From positions 1-19,420 of the forward strand of contig CAZYPV010000064.1 of the NCBI GenBank assembly GCA_964649515.1: a stretch of DNA of 19,420 nt. The letters run 5' to 3'. Made by a program: the position numbers and the translations under genes. Below the pieces are notes generated by a model, which saw only the letters and a list, made by a program, of their open reading frames with translations, was not told the DNA's origin and did no database searches. Shown one piece after another: positions 1-7,057 of this stretch (positions are counted from its first letter, which is position 1; every line of letters begins with the position of its first letter). This DNA comes from CALKGK01 sp964649515. GTDB taxonomy: Bacteria; Bacteroidota; Bacteroidia; Flavobacteriales_D; Sanyastnellaceae.

Positions 1-677
1 AAATGATGGACATTCTTGGAGCGATCCAAGTTGATGCCACCAGAAGCAATGCTGCAGAGCAATTCGGCCAATATGTGAAAGAACGCATCGCCATCGATTT
101 TGATGGAAATGTTGTTCGTAAGGCCGACGGTGATGTTGATCCAAAGGACAAACAAGACCCATTCAACATCGATACGAAGAAGGACTACAAAAACGAGATT
201 AAGCGAATTGTTAAAACAGCAACTACTCAAGAAGAGTACAGTGCTGCCATGAAAGAGCTTGGTTTGGAGTTCGCGGTATACCGTTGTGAGGTTGATAACA
301 AACCTTACTATGTAGTTCCTATGGTAGGGACAGGACTTTGGGGACCAATTTGGGGCTATGTTTCTTTGGAAGAAGACATGGAGACCATTTACGGAGCCAA
401 GTTCGATCACCAAGGGGAAACACCAGGTTTGGGCGCAGAAATTAAAGAAGAATTTTTTCAAGTTCAGTTTAGAGGAAAGAAGTTGAACGATGATGTTCCT
501 TCTGATCCTATGTTCGTTGTACAAAAAGCAGGAAAAGCGCCAGGCGAATACAAAGTGGACGGAATTACCGGAGGAACCATCACTTCGAAAGGTGTTGAAG
601 AAATGATGGACCGCACATTCGCTATTTATACCGACTATTTCAAGACGGTTAACCAGAAAACATCCGAATTAAGATGA
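1..677 (+). CDS. nqrC: Na+-translocating NADH:quinone oxidoreductase subunit C (5' partial)
   Basis: NqrC is the periplasmic-side FMN subunit of Na+-NQR; it takes electrons from the intramembrane Fe-S centre and passes them to NqrB. The gene runs off the left edge: about 224 residues are present, while the family is usually around 250, so the N-terminal membrane anchor is missing. Visible FMN-binding domain motifs, numbered from the first Met in the window, are GLWG (111-114), ETPGLGAEI (139-147) and the flavinylation motif TGGTIT (189-194). The last is the local form of SGATxT, so Thr192 should carry covalent FMN. The TGA stop overlaps the nqrD ATG in a 4-bp ATGA, which indicates translational coupling. 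The ATG at position 3 is internal, not the real start. Identification is firm because nqrD, nqrE and nqrF follow. Confidence 0.95.
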   Translation, partial: MMDILGAIQVDATRSNAAEQFGQYVKERIAIDFDGNVVRKADGDVDPKDKQDPFNIDTKKDYKNEIKRIVKTATTQEEYSAAMKELGLEFAVYRCEVDNKPYYVVPMVGTGLWGPIWGYVSLEEDMETIYGAKFDHQGETPGLGAEIKEEFFQVQFRGKKLNDDVPSDPMFVVQKAGKAPGEYKVDGITGGTITSKGVEEMMDRTFAIYTDYFKTVNQKTSELR

Positions 678-1381
678 GCACAGAAGTTCAAGAAATAGCC
701 CCAAAAAAGGAGAGCCTGTTTTCAAAGAAGAACCGAAAACTATTGAGTGATCCTTTGAATGATTCCAATCCAATTACGGTACAAGTATTGGGAATTTGTT
801 CTGCATTGGCGATTACCGTTCAGGTACAACAAGCCGTGATTATGTCGCTTTCAGTGCTCTTCGTAATGATCGGCGGAAACGTGATCGTGTCGCTCATGAG
901 AAACATCATTCCAGACCGAATCAGAATCATCGTTCAACTCGTGGTTGTTGCCGCATTGGTAATTATCGTGAACGAAGTTTTGAAAGCCTACCTTCCAGAC
1001 ATCTCCGAAAAACTATCGGTATTTGTCGGATTGATTATTACCAATTGCATCATTATGGGTCGTCTCGAAGCCTTTGCACTTGCAAACAAGCCCGGACCTT
1101 CATTCCTTGACGCGATTGGAAACGGAATTGGTTACGCGTGGATTCTTCTTGCTGTAGCCTTTGTACGTGAAATCTTCGGTTCAGGAGCATTTTCTTTCCC
1201 AGGATTGGGACAGGTTAAATTCTTGCCTAGTTCTTGGTTCATCCAAGCCGGAGACTCGAGTATGGTAGGATTTTATGAGAACAATAACTTGATGATTTTG
1301 CCTCCAATGGCCTTGGTTGTAGTAGGAGTGATTATCTGGATCCAGCGTAGTAAGAACCGCGCATTAATTGAAGAGAACTAA
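674..1381 (+). CDS. nqrD: Na+-translocating NADH:quinone oxidoreductase subunit D
   Basis: Integral membrane subunit of Na+-NQR, 235 residues, slightly longer than the usual ~210 because of a hydrophilic N-terminal extension of about 25 residues. About six hydrophobic segments follow. Two half-membrane motifs hold the conserved cysteines: VLGICSAL (Cys42) and ITNCIIMGR (Cys125). In structures of the family these pair with two NqrE cysteines to hold an intramembrane [2Fe-2S] cluster between NqrD and NqrE. The ATG at 674 overlaps the nqrC stop (ATGA), which fixes the start. nqrE follows after 12 bp. The NqrD/NqrE pair is homologous to RnfA/RnfE, but the C-D-E-F order with NqrF makes the Nqr assignment secure. 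Confidence 0.95.
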   Translation: MSTEVQEIAPKKESLFSKKNRKLLSDPLNDSNPITVQVLGICSALAITVQVQQAVIMSLSVLFVMIGGNVIVSLMRNIIPDRIRIIVQLVVVAALVIIVNEVLKAYLPDISEKLSVFVGLIITNCIIMGRLEAFALANKPGPSFLDAIGNGIGYAWILLAVAFVREIFGSGAFSFPGLGQVKFLPSSWFIQAGDSSMVGFYENNNLMILPPMALVVVGVIIWIQRSKNRALIEEN

Positions 1382-1393
1382 GAAATAAGCATC

Positions 1394-2008
1394 ATGGAAC
1401 ACGTAAGTATATTTGTAAAAGGAATCTTTATTGAGAACATGATCTTCGCCTATTTCTTGGGGATGTGTTCTTACCTCGCGGTATCCAAAACCGTGAAAAC
1501 GGCAGTAGGTCTTGGCTTCGCTGTAATCTTTGTACTCGGAATTACCGTGCCGATTAACTACTTGTTGGAGAACTTCGTATTGAAAGAAGGTGCTTTGACT
1601 TGGATCAGTCCGGAATACGCTAACATTGACCTGTCTTTCCTAAGCTTCATCATGTTCATTGCAGTAATTGCCTCTATGGTACAGCTCGTGGAAATGATTG
1701 TGGAGAAATTTGCTCCAGCCTTGTATGGTGCATTGGGAATCTTCTTGCCTTTGATCGCGGTAAACTGCTCAATCTTGGGTGGAGCCTTGTTCATGCAAGA
1801 ACGTCAGTACCCAAGTATTGGTGAAGCTACGGTGTTCGGACTTGGATCAGGAGTTGGTTGGTTATTGGCGATTGTTGCCATTGCCGCTATTCGTGAGAAA
1901 ATTCGCTACTCCAACGTTCCTGCACCTTTGAAAGGTTTGGGAATTACATTCATCATTACCGGCTTGATGGGGATTGCCTTCATGAGCTTTATGGGAATAG
2001 AAATTTAA
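1394..2008 (+). CDS. nqrE: Na+-translocating NADH:quinone oxidoreductase subunit E
   Basis: Integral membrane subunit of Na+-NQR, 204 residues, the normal family length. It has six hydrophobic stretches arranged as two inverted halves. Motifs FLGMCSYLAVS (Cys25) and AVNCSILGG (Cys125) supply the other two ligands of the NqrD/NqrE intramembrane [2Fe-2S] centre. The beginning MEHVSIFVKGIFIENMIF is characteristic of NqrE. The start at 1394 lies 12 bp after the nqrD stop, and nqrF starts 21 bp after its stop, so the gene is part of one transcript. Nothing is missing or unusual in it. Confidence 0.96.
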   Translation: MEHVSIFVKGIFIENMIFAYFLGMCSYLAVSKTVKTAVGLGFAVIFVLGITVPINYLLENFVLKEGALTWISPEYANIDLSFLSFIMFIAVIASMVQLVEMIVEKFAPALYGALGIFLPLIAVNCSILGGALFMQERQYPSIGEATVFGLGSGVGWLLAIVAIAAIREKIRYSNVPAPLKGLGITFIITGLMGIAFMSFMGIEI

Positions 2009-2029
2009 TCGATAGAAAAGATATTTGAT

Positions 2030-3325
2030 ATGTCAACAACGATAATTTTAACAATAGCATTCTTTTTGGCGGTAACCCTGATCCTTGTTTCTTTGCTGCT
2101 TTTTGCAAAGTACAAGCTTTCTCCTAGCGGAAAGATCAACATTACCATCAACGGGGAGCGCACCATTGAAGTAGAGGGTGGAAGTTCATTGCTAACAACA
2201 CTCGGAAATGCGGGAATTTTCTTGCCTTCAGCGTGTGGTGGTGGTGGAACCTGTGTACAATGTACTTGTCAGGTAAACGAAGGAGGCGGGTCCATCTTGC
2301 CAACAGAAGAACCTCACTTTACGAGAAAGGAAATCGCCAACAACTGGAGATTGGGTTGTCAAGTAAAAGTGAAAGAAGACATGGACATCAAGATTCCCGA
2401 AGAGGTATTCGGAATCAAGAAGTGGGAATGTACTGTTAAGTCAAACTACAACGTTGCTTCTTTCATTAAAGAGTTTGTGGTTGAGCTTCCAGAAGGAGAG
2501 AATTTGGACTTCGAAGCGGGTGGATACATTCAAATTGATGTACCAACCTGTGTTGTGAACTTCAAAGACATGGACATTACCGCTCACCCAGAAGATCACC
2601 CCAATCCAAATGAGTTCCAAGCAGAATGGGATAAGTTCGGTTTGTGGGATTTAAAAATGGTGAACGAGGAGCCGATAGTTCGTGCTTATTCTATGGCCAA
2701 TCACCCAGCAGAAGGAAACATTGTGATGCTTAATATCCGTGTCGCTACCCCACCATGGGACAGAGCGAGAAATGCATGGATGCAAGTGAACCCAGGAATT
2801 TGTTCTTCTTATGTGTTCTCGAGAAAGCCAGGAGATAAAGTGACCATTTCAGGACCTTACGGAGAATTCTTCATCAAGGAATCAGATGCCGAAATGGTAT
2901 ACATCGGTGGTGGAGCTGGAATGGCCCCGATGAGATCACACTTGTTTCATTTGTTTCATACTTTGAAAACAGGTAGAGAAGTGACTTACTGGTACGGTGG
3001 ACGTTCTAAGCGAGAGCTCTTCTATTTGGATCACTTCCGAAAAATTGAAGAAGAATTTCCCAACTTTAAGTTCCACTTGGTACTCAGTGAGCCACTACCA
3101 GAGGATAATTGGAAAGCAAAATCGAGCATCGATGATGAAGGTGATGGATTTGTTGGATTTGTGCATCAAGCCGTAATCGACCATCATCTGAAAGCTCACG
3201 AAGCTCCTGAAGACATTGAGTTCTATTTCTGCGGACCACCTTTGATGAACCAAGCCGTTCTCAAAATGTGTGACGATTGGGGAGTTCCTCCAGAAAATGT
3301 AGCCTTTGATGATTTCGGAGGATAA
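2030..3325 (+). CDS. nqrF: Na+-translocating NADH:quinone oxidoreductase subunit F
   Basis: Electron-input subunit of Na+-NQR: oxidises NADH through FAD and hands electrons to a [2Fe-2S] ferredoxin domain. The 431 residues contain an N-terminal membrane anchor (about 3-27), a ferredoxin domain with cluster ligands Cys69, Cys75, Cys78 and Cys110 (Cys-x5-Cys-x2-Cys...Cys), an FAD-binding barrel with RAYSMA (218-223), and an NAD-binding domain with GGGAGMAP (293-300) and FCGPP (400-404). The C-terminal aromatic/acidic tail AFDDFGG is typical. Cys80, two residues after the third ligand, is an extra cysteine. A strong intrinsic terminator begins 19 bp after the stop, so the nqr transcript probably ends here. 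Confidence 0.97.
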   Translation: MSTTIILTIAFFLAVTLILVSLLLFAKYKLSPSGKINITINGERTIEVEGGSSLLTTLGNAGIFLPSACGGGGTCVQCTCQVNEGGGSILPTEEPHFTRKEIANNWRLGCQVKVKEDMDIKIPEEVFGIKKWECTVKSNYNVASFIKEFVVELPEGENLDFEAGGYIQIDVPTCVVNFKDMDITAHPEDHPNPNEFQAEWDKFGLWDLKMVNEEPIVRAYSMANHPAEGNIVMLNIRVATPPWDRARNAWMQVNPGICSSYVFSRKPGDKVTISGPYGEFFIKESDAEMVYIGGGAGMAPMRSHLFHLFHTLKTGREVTYWYGGRSKRELFYLDHFRKIEEEFPNFKFHLVLSEPLPEDNWKAKSSIDDEGDGFVGFVHQAVIDHHLKAHEAPEDIEFYFCGPPLMNQAVLKMCDDWGVPPENVAFDDFGG

Positions 3326-3336
3326 GATTGATAAAG

Positions 3337-3344
3337 TATATTTG
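3337..3344 (+). promoter_or_regulatory. Candidate -7 element (TATATTTG) upstream of apbE
   Basis: TATATTTG matches the Bacteroidota -7 consensus TAnnTTTG. The only upstream -33 candidate is a weak TTTCG about 19 bp before it (3313-3317). Transcription from here would start just before or inside the nqrF terminator hairpin, so its use for apbE is uncertain. It is listed because apbE lies beyond a strong terminator and needs either readthrough or its own promoter. Confidence 0.25.
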
Positions 3345-3377
3345 AAAGCGATTCCATTCGGGAGTCGCTTTTTTTTT
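3345..3377 (+). terminator. Strong intrinsic terminator after nqrF
   Basis: A stem of about 11 bp (AAAGCGATTCC pairing with GGAGTCGCTTT, one G-T wobble) with a short loop is followed by an uninterrupted T run (3369-3377). It stands between nqrF and apbE, separating the oxidoreductase operon from the gene for its flavinylating enzyme. Confidence 0.88.
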
Positions 3378-3400
3378 TCGCATCAAAACATCATTTTAGA

Positions 3401-4495
3401 ATGAAACATTGGATAGCATTGGGCACGGTAAGCATTTCGCTTTTTTTCTTTTCATCATGTATGGATCAAGGAGAATCGAGTCAGGGAGAAGTTCCATCAT
3501 CTCTATTTCAAGAAAAAACCATCACCGGAAATGCTCAAGGCACAAGCTATATGGTCAAGTATTTGAGCGACACCAGTGATTACAAAACTGAGATAGATAG
3601 CATTCTAGAAGCTTTTGATCAAGATCTCAGTACCTGGCTACCTAATTCTTTAATATCTCGACTTAACAGACACCAACGAACAGATACCGTATTCGCATTT
3701 GTTGACGAGAGCAAAAATTTTTCTGTTGTGTTCGACCTTTCCAAGGAGGTCTATGACATGACCTCTGGAGCTTTCGATCCAACCGTTTATCCCTTGGTAG
3801 AACTTTGGGGTTTTGGTCCTGAAGGCCCGAAGGCGAAAGATGAAAGCAAAATTGATTCAGCCCTAGCATTGGTAGGAATGAATTCAGCCAACATCGACAT
3901 GATTGAGATGTACGAGGACGAGTATTTTTATAAGGAGACTCAAATTCGTAAAGGCAACCCAGGAGTCAAATTGGATTTCAATGCGATTGCACAAGGATAC
4001 TCTGTGGACCTATTAGGAGAGTTTTTGGAATCGAAAGGGCTCAATAATTATATGATCGAATTGGGAGGTGAGGTGCTATGTAAAGGCGTGAATGCCGACG
4101 CAAAGCCATGGCGCATAGCCATCGATAAACCATTGAGTCCGGGAGAAGAAAGAGCATTCCAAGCCCTGTTAAACGTAGAAAATGAAGCCGTAGCCACATC
4201 GGGGTCTTATCGTAAGTTTTACGAAAAGGATGGGAAACGTTATAGTCATGCAATTGACCCTAAAACGGGGCATCCAGTGCAACATCAATTGTTGAGCGCG
4301 ACCGTGATTGCGAAGACCTGTGCGATGGCTGATGCTTATGCTACCGCTTTTTTGGTCATGGGACCAGAAGCAGCGGTGCAATTTGTGGAAGAGCATCCTG
4401 AATTGGGACTGAAGATTTATTTCATTTTGGGGAAAGGTGAAGGGTTTGAGGTGTTGATGTCTGGAGAGCTAAAGGAGAAATTAATCGAGCTGTAA
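3401..4495 (+). CDS. apbE: FAD:protein FMN transferase (ApbE family lipoprotein)
   Basis: ApbE transfers FMN from FAD onto a threonine of target proteins. Next to nqr genes, its expected targets are the SGAT-type threonines of NqrB and NqrC. The 364 residues begin with a lipoprotein signal (hydrophobic segment then FFSSC, lipidated Cys20), so it acts outside the inner membrane. Family motifs are present in order: AQGTSYMVKY (45-54), DLSTWLPNSLISRLNR (75-90), GAFDPTVYPLVELWGFG (123-139), KLDFNAIAQGYSVD (190-203), MIELGGEV (218-225), VATSGSYRKFYEKDG (264-278), SHAIDPKTG (282-290) and the Mg2+-binding region CAMADAYATAF (307-317). Length is normal. It is separated from nqrF by a terminator and followed within 2 bp by a dispersed repeat. 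Confidence 0.95.
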   Translation: MKHWIALGTVSISLFFFSSCMDQGESSQGEVPSSLFQEKTITGNAQGTSYMVKYLSDTSDYKTEIDSILEAFDQDLSTWLPNSLISRLNRHQRTDTVFAFVDESKNFSVVFDLSKEVYDMTSGAFDPTVYPLVELWGFGPEGPKAKDESKIDSALALVGMNSANIDMIEMYEDEYFYKETQIRKGNPGVKLDFNAIAQGYSVDLLGEFLESKGLNNYMIELGGEVLCKGVNADAKPWRIAIDKPLSPGEERAFQALLNVENEAVATSGSYRKFYEKDGKRYSHAIDPKTGHPVQHQLLSATVIAKTCAMADAYATAFLVMGPEAAVQFVEEHPELGLKIYFILGKGEGFEVLMSGELKEKLIEL

Positions 4496-4496
4496 G

Positions 4497-4523
4497 GATT
4501 AATAGGCTTACGTCGCAAGATTG
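4497..4523 (-). repeat. Dispersed repeat core, copy 1 (after apbE)
   Basis: On the minus strand this reads CAATCTTGCGACGTAAGCC followed by TATTAATC. It matches the core of the tandem units at 19260-19282 and 19363-19385 with about two differences in 23 bp. The centre CTTGCGACGTAAG is an imperfect palindrome about its middle A. It begins 2 bp after the apbE stop and lies 36 bp before an assembly gap. Confidence 0.8.
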
Positions 4524-4551
4524 TCCTGTAGCTCAATAGGGACAGGGTTTT
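4523..4551 (+). terminator. Weak hairpin with T run after apbE
   Basis: CCTGT (4525-4529) can pair with ACAGG (4542-4546) across a 12-base loop, followed by GTTTT. The stem is short, so termination here is only a possibility. It is the only terminator-like structure visible between apbE and the assembly gap. Confidence 0.28.
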
Positions 4552-4559
4552 CGGGAGGC

Positions 4560-4659
4560 NNNNNNNNNNNNNNNNNNNNNNNNNNNNNNNNNNNNNNNNN
4601 NNNNNNNNNNNNNNNNNNNNNNNNNNNNNNNNNNNNNNNNNNNNNNNNNNNNNNNNNNN
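4560..4659. other. Assembly gap (100 N)
   Basis: Exactly 100 ambiguous bases, the usual placeholder for a scaffold gap of unknown true size. The left lip carries a copy of the dispersed repeat found near the transposase-like gene, which suggests that repeated DNA broke the assembly. The right lip (4660-4751) shows no convincing gene. Whatever lies between apbE and the phosphatase cannot be seen here. Confidence 0.97.
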
Positions 4660-4751
4660 ATCCCAATACCGACGCGGCTCTCACGATATCTCACACCCCC
4701 ATATTCACCATCCAACACCAGAAATGAAGAAAGCAAATCCTTCAAAACGAA

Positions 4752-6065
4752 TCACCACGACGATATTCTTTGTTCCCACTGTAGTTGTCCCTTGGCATCA
4801 AACACCTGAATAACACAAACTCTGTGCTCATTGTCGCCCTCAAAGCGCAAACAAGCATAATTCTGTGTACCGACAACTGTACCCGGCACTCGATACTTAT
4901 TGGGTTCCTTACTATGGTCGTATGCTGTAGATGTCAATGGAGAAGCGGTTAAATCATACACTTGGTTGTCCCTACCCAAATCCATTCGACTTAGTTCAGT
5001 ATGATGACGATCTCCCGACAAAAAAATAACTCCCCGAATATTCTCTTCCTTCAAACGTTTCAACACGTATTTCCGCTCCTTTGCGTATTGAGCATGGTTC
5101 TCATACTTAGCATAATTGCTCAAGAATTGTCCACCCGTGGCGACGATCTTGAATGGCGACTTGCTCAACTTCAAGGCTTCAATCAACCACTCAATTTGAC
5201 CTTCACCCCAAATAACTGCCTCTTTTTCTTTATTGGTATGACTGCTCCGATAGTACCGATTGTCCAACAAAAAGAAATCAATGTCACCATATTGAAATTG
5301 AGTGGTGATGCCTCCATGCAAATCAGGTAAACCAAAAGATGGGTTTCCCCAAAACAGTTGAAATGCTTCCAAGGTCCAGTCTTTGTGGATATATGAACCA
5401 TTGGAGTCGTTCGGACCAAAATCATGGTCGTCCCAAATGGCATAATGTGGACAAACCCTCAAAAATTCTTGCATTTCAGGAATACTCCTCGTGTGAGTGT
5501 AGCGGTGGTGAATGCTTGATGGAGATCCGAAATCGGGTTCCCGCAGATAGATGTTATCTCCAAGCCAAAGCATGAGGTCAGGCTTAGCTGCGGCCATGAC
5601 TTGGAATATTTCCGGACTCTTTCCATAGGGCTTACCAGACCTGTCCCATTCAGTTTCATTGATAAAATTACAGGAGCCCGTCATCAAAGTGAAGTCGGGA
5701 GGGTGATTACCGTATTTTGCGGTGTATTTCCACTTGTCTTGCGTCACGAAGGTATAAGGCCCATGCATGCCTCCCTCAGAAAACTGGATGAAATATTCAT
5801 AATCGGTTCCCCAATCCAATTCAACGAGTTCAAATTTTAAGGTGAAAGCGTGTTCTTGTGACGATGTTTGAAATGGTGTTTTCTCAAAACCAGATTCCCC
5901 ATTCAAAGAGCGATAAGAGATAGCAACTTCGGCTTTTTCGTTAGTTTGAACCCATATTAAGGCTTCTCGCATTCCAATATGTCCGAGCATGGGACCAGAC
6001 TGAATTTGAGCACTGAGAACGAGCTGAAATAGAAGTAGAGTTGTTGTGAAAAAGATGCTTTTCAT
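4752..6065 (-). CDS. Secreted PhoD-like alkaline phosphatase/phosphodiesterase
   Basis: Predicted metal-dependent phosphohydrolase of the PhoD / alkaline phosphatase D group, acting outside the cytoplasm on phosphate esters. The 437 residues start with a Sec signal peptide (about 1-19, ending LVLSAQ). An N-terminal beta-sandwich (about 22-110) with ALIWVQTNEKAEVAISYR matches the PhoD N-terminal domain. Metallophosphoesterase motifs follow: TGSCNF (129-134), DLMLWLGDNIYLRE (163-176), YAIWDDHDFGPNDSNGSY (208-225) and FLSGDRHHTEL (348-358). These supply the Asp, Asn and His metal ligands. The gene is on the minus strand, separate from its neighbours: a terminator for the upstream operon lies before it, and it ends facing the assembly gap. 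No convincing promoter or Pho box was found. The exact substrate is not predictable. Confidence 0.88.
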   Translation of the reverse strand: MKSIFFTTTLLLFQLVLSAQIQSGPMLGHIGMREALIWVQTNEKAEVAISYRSLNGESGFEKTPFQTSSQEHAFTLKFELVELDWGTDYEYFIQFSEGGMHGPYTFVTQDKWKYTAKYGNHPPDFTLMTGSCNFINETEWDRSGKPYGKSPEIFQVMAAAKPDLMLWLGDNIYLREPDFGSPSSIHHRYTHTRSIPEMQEFLRVCPHYAIWDDHDFGPNDSNGSYIHKDWTLEAFQLFWGNPSFGLPDLHGGITTQFQYGDIDFFLLDNRYYRSSHTNKEKEAVIWGEGQIEWLIEALKLSKSPFKIVATGGQFLSNYAKYENHAQYAKERKYVLKRLKEENIRGVIFLSGDRHHTELSRMDLGRDNQVYDLTASPLTSTAYDHSKEPNKYRVPGTVVGTQNYACLRFEGDNEHRVCVIQVFDAKGQLQWEQRISSW

Positions 6066-6145
6066 GCTTGGCGATTATGTCTGCAATCTACTGAAAAGAC
6101 CTTGGTATCCGGTGGGGATTGCCTTGATTTAAGAATTCGGTAAAC

Positions 6146-6176
6146 AAAAAAGGGTACACCTTATTCGATGTACCCT
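6146..6176 (-). terminator. Strong intrinsic terminator ending the iron operon
   Basis: Read on the minus strand, AGGGTACA (8 bp, perfect) pairs with TGTACCCT across a 10-base loop and is followed by a run of six T (complement of 6146-6151). It lies 22 bp after the stop of the 72-residue gene and marks the probable 3' end of the operon that starts near 13092. Confidence 0.88.
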
Positions 6177-6197
6177 CAATGCTGGATGATTTTGTCG

Positions 6198-6416
6198 TTA
6201 CAGTAAGTCCAAACGGTCAATTTCCTTTTCTCTCGACTCAAGCTTAATGACGTAAGTCATGTCTTTCCATTGAAGTCGGATAGCGGTCCAAATCTCATTG
6301 CGTGTTGGCATTTCGAACTCAAAGGTTTTGTGATCATATCCGTCTGGATAAGTCTTGCGAATAGCTTCCGAAAGCTCGCTACTGATCTTGTCGTAAGAAA
6401 CAATTAAATTTTTCAT
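6198..6416 (-). CDS. Conserved-type small hypothetical protein (72 aa)
   Basis: Small acidic/charged cytoplasmic protein with no signal peptide or membrane segment. It begins MKNLIVSYDKISSEL and contains YPDGYD (24-29), then a beta-rich stretch NEIWTAIRLQWKDMTYVIKL (40-59). I recognise the general type (short Bacteroidota proteins with a YPxGYD motif followed by a hydrophobic strand pattern) but not a function. It is the last gene before a strong terminator and follows the HYR-like gene by 59 bp. That spacer holds a perfect 10-bp inverted repeat reaching almost to the start codon. A real gene is likely because of its position, the coding-like sequence and the terminator placed just after its stop. 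Confidence 0.78.
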   Translation of the reverse strand: MKNLIVSYDKISSELSEAIRKTYPDGYDHKTFEFEMPTRNEIWTAIRLQWKDMTYVIKLESREKEIDRLDLL

Positions 6417-6419
6417 AGG

Positions 6420-6461
6420 GCAGAATGAATGGTGCGTTTATTCCCTCTTACTTCATTCTGC
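6420..6461 (-). promoter_or_regulatory. Perfect 10-bp inverted repeat in front of the 72-aa gene
   Basis: GCAGAATGAA (6420-6429) and TTCATTCTGC (6452-6461) are perfect inverted copies around a 22-base loop. In the minus-strand transcript the second arm ends 3 nt before the ATG at 6416, so the folded stem would cover the ribosome-binding region. There is no T run, so it is not a terminator. Possible roles are translational control, mRNA processing or stabilisation, or a protein-binding operator. Confidence 0.55.
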
Positions 6462-6475
6462 TACAGAAGGTTACA

Positions 6476-6985
6476 TTACGACTTCTGGAAGCGAATAATT
6501 TGCTCAGTCACAGTGGTATTTCCGCATTTATCTTTGGCCGTCCAGATGCGTTTGAGCTGATGTTTCTCTTTTACTTCTTCCAAACTGATTTTCACTTCTT
6601 TTCCACTGTTGTCCTCTGCATTCATGCTCTCGGCTTCTGGAATGTCTTTTTCTGAAGCGACTTGCAAATCTCGAGGTGAAGTGGTGAATTGCGGACCATC
6701 GGTATCCACCAAGAGACAAAACTGTTCGGCATTAGCAGTGTTCCCGCATTCATCAGTGAAGGTGTAAGTAATGACTAAATTACCAAGACATCCTCCACTA
6801 AAGATCGCTTCGGTCTTGCTCATCTCAACTTCTCCACAGTCAGAATTTGCTTCAGGAGCGCGAAGTTGGTCGAGATCATTGACGTTGATTTTGATTTCTT
6901 TTTCATACGTGCCAAGGGTGATTTGAGCTTCCCCGATAAAGGGTATGAACATAATGGCCAGAAGGGCCAAGAATGAAGTTTTCAT
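6476..6985 (-). CDS. Secreted HYR-like repeat protein (169 aa)
   Basis: Small exported protein with a Sec signal peptide (1-20, ending GEAQ) and two short related segments, each with an aromatic/beta pattern closing in DxCGNT: FTDECGNTA (76-84) and WTAKDKCGNTT (148-158). This pattern (WTAxDxCGNTTxxxQ) is typical of HYR/Ig-like adhesion repeats of Bacteroidota surface proteins, which normally occur as long arrays in very large proteins. Here it stands almost alone. It contains four or more cysteines that could form disulfides. It lies 72 bp after the TonB-receptor gene on the same strand, with its own candidate promoter, so it may be both co-transcribed and independently expressed. Its role is unknown; a surface accessory of the receptor is one possibility. 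Confidence 0.8.
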   Translation of the reverse strand: MKTSFLALLAIMFIPFIGEAQITLGTYEKEIKINVNDLDQLRAPEANSDCGEVEMSKTEAIFSGGCLGNLVITYTFTDECGNTANAEQFCLLVDTDGPQFTTSPRDLQVASEKDIPEAESMNAEDNSGKEVKISLEEVKEKHQLKRIWTAKDKCGNTTVTEQIIRFQKS

Positions 6986-7008
6986 GTGCGTCTTTTTTCA
7001 GTTTAAAG

Positions 7009-7035
7009 CAAAGGTAATGCCATCTTCAGCAGCAA
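7009..7035 (-). promoter_or_regulatory. Candidate internal promoter for the HYR-like gene
   Basis: On the minus strand TACCTTTG (complement of 7009-7016) is a full match to the TAnnTTTG -7 element, 23 bp before the ATG. A TTG lies 16 bp upstream (7033-7035), which is a short spacing. It could drive the HYR-like and 72-aa genes separately from the receptor. Confidence 0.42.
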
Positions 7036-7057
7036 GCATCACAAAAGAATCAAACTT

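Noticed and set aside
4523..4552. tRNA-like string TAGCTCAATAGG next to the gap
   Set aside because: It resembles a D-arm but no acceptor stem, anticodon arm or T arm can be assembled before the gap begins.
4521..4745. Open frames running through the run of N on both strands
   Set aside because: They exist only because N codons cannot give stops; the real sequence inside the gap is unknown.
6198..6416. Toxin-antitoxin component
   Set aside because: There is no partner gene of suitable type beside it, and the sequence shows no recognised toxin or antitoxin motif.
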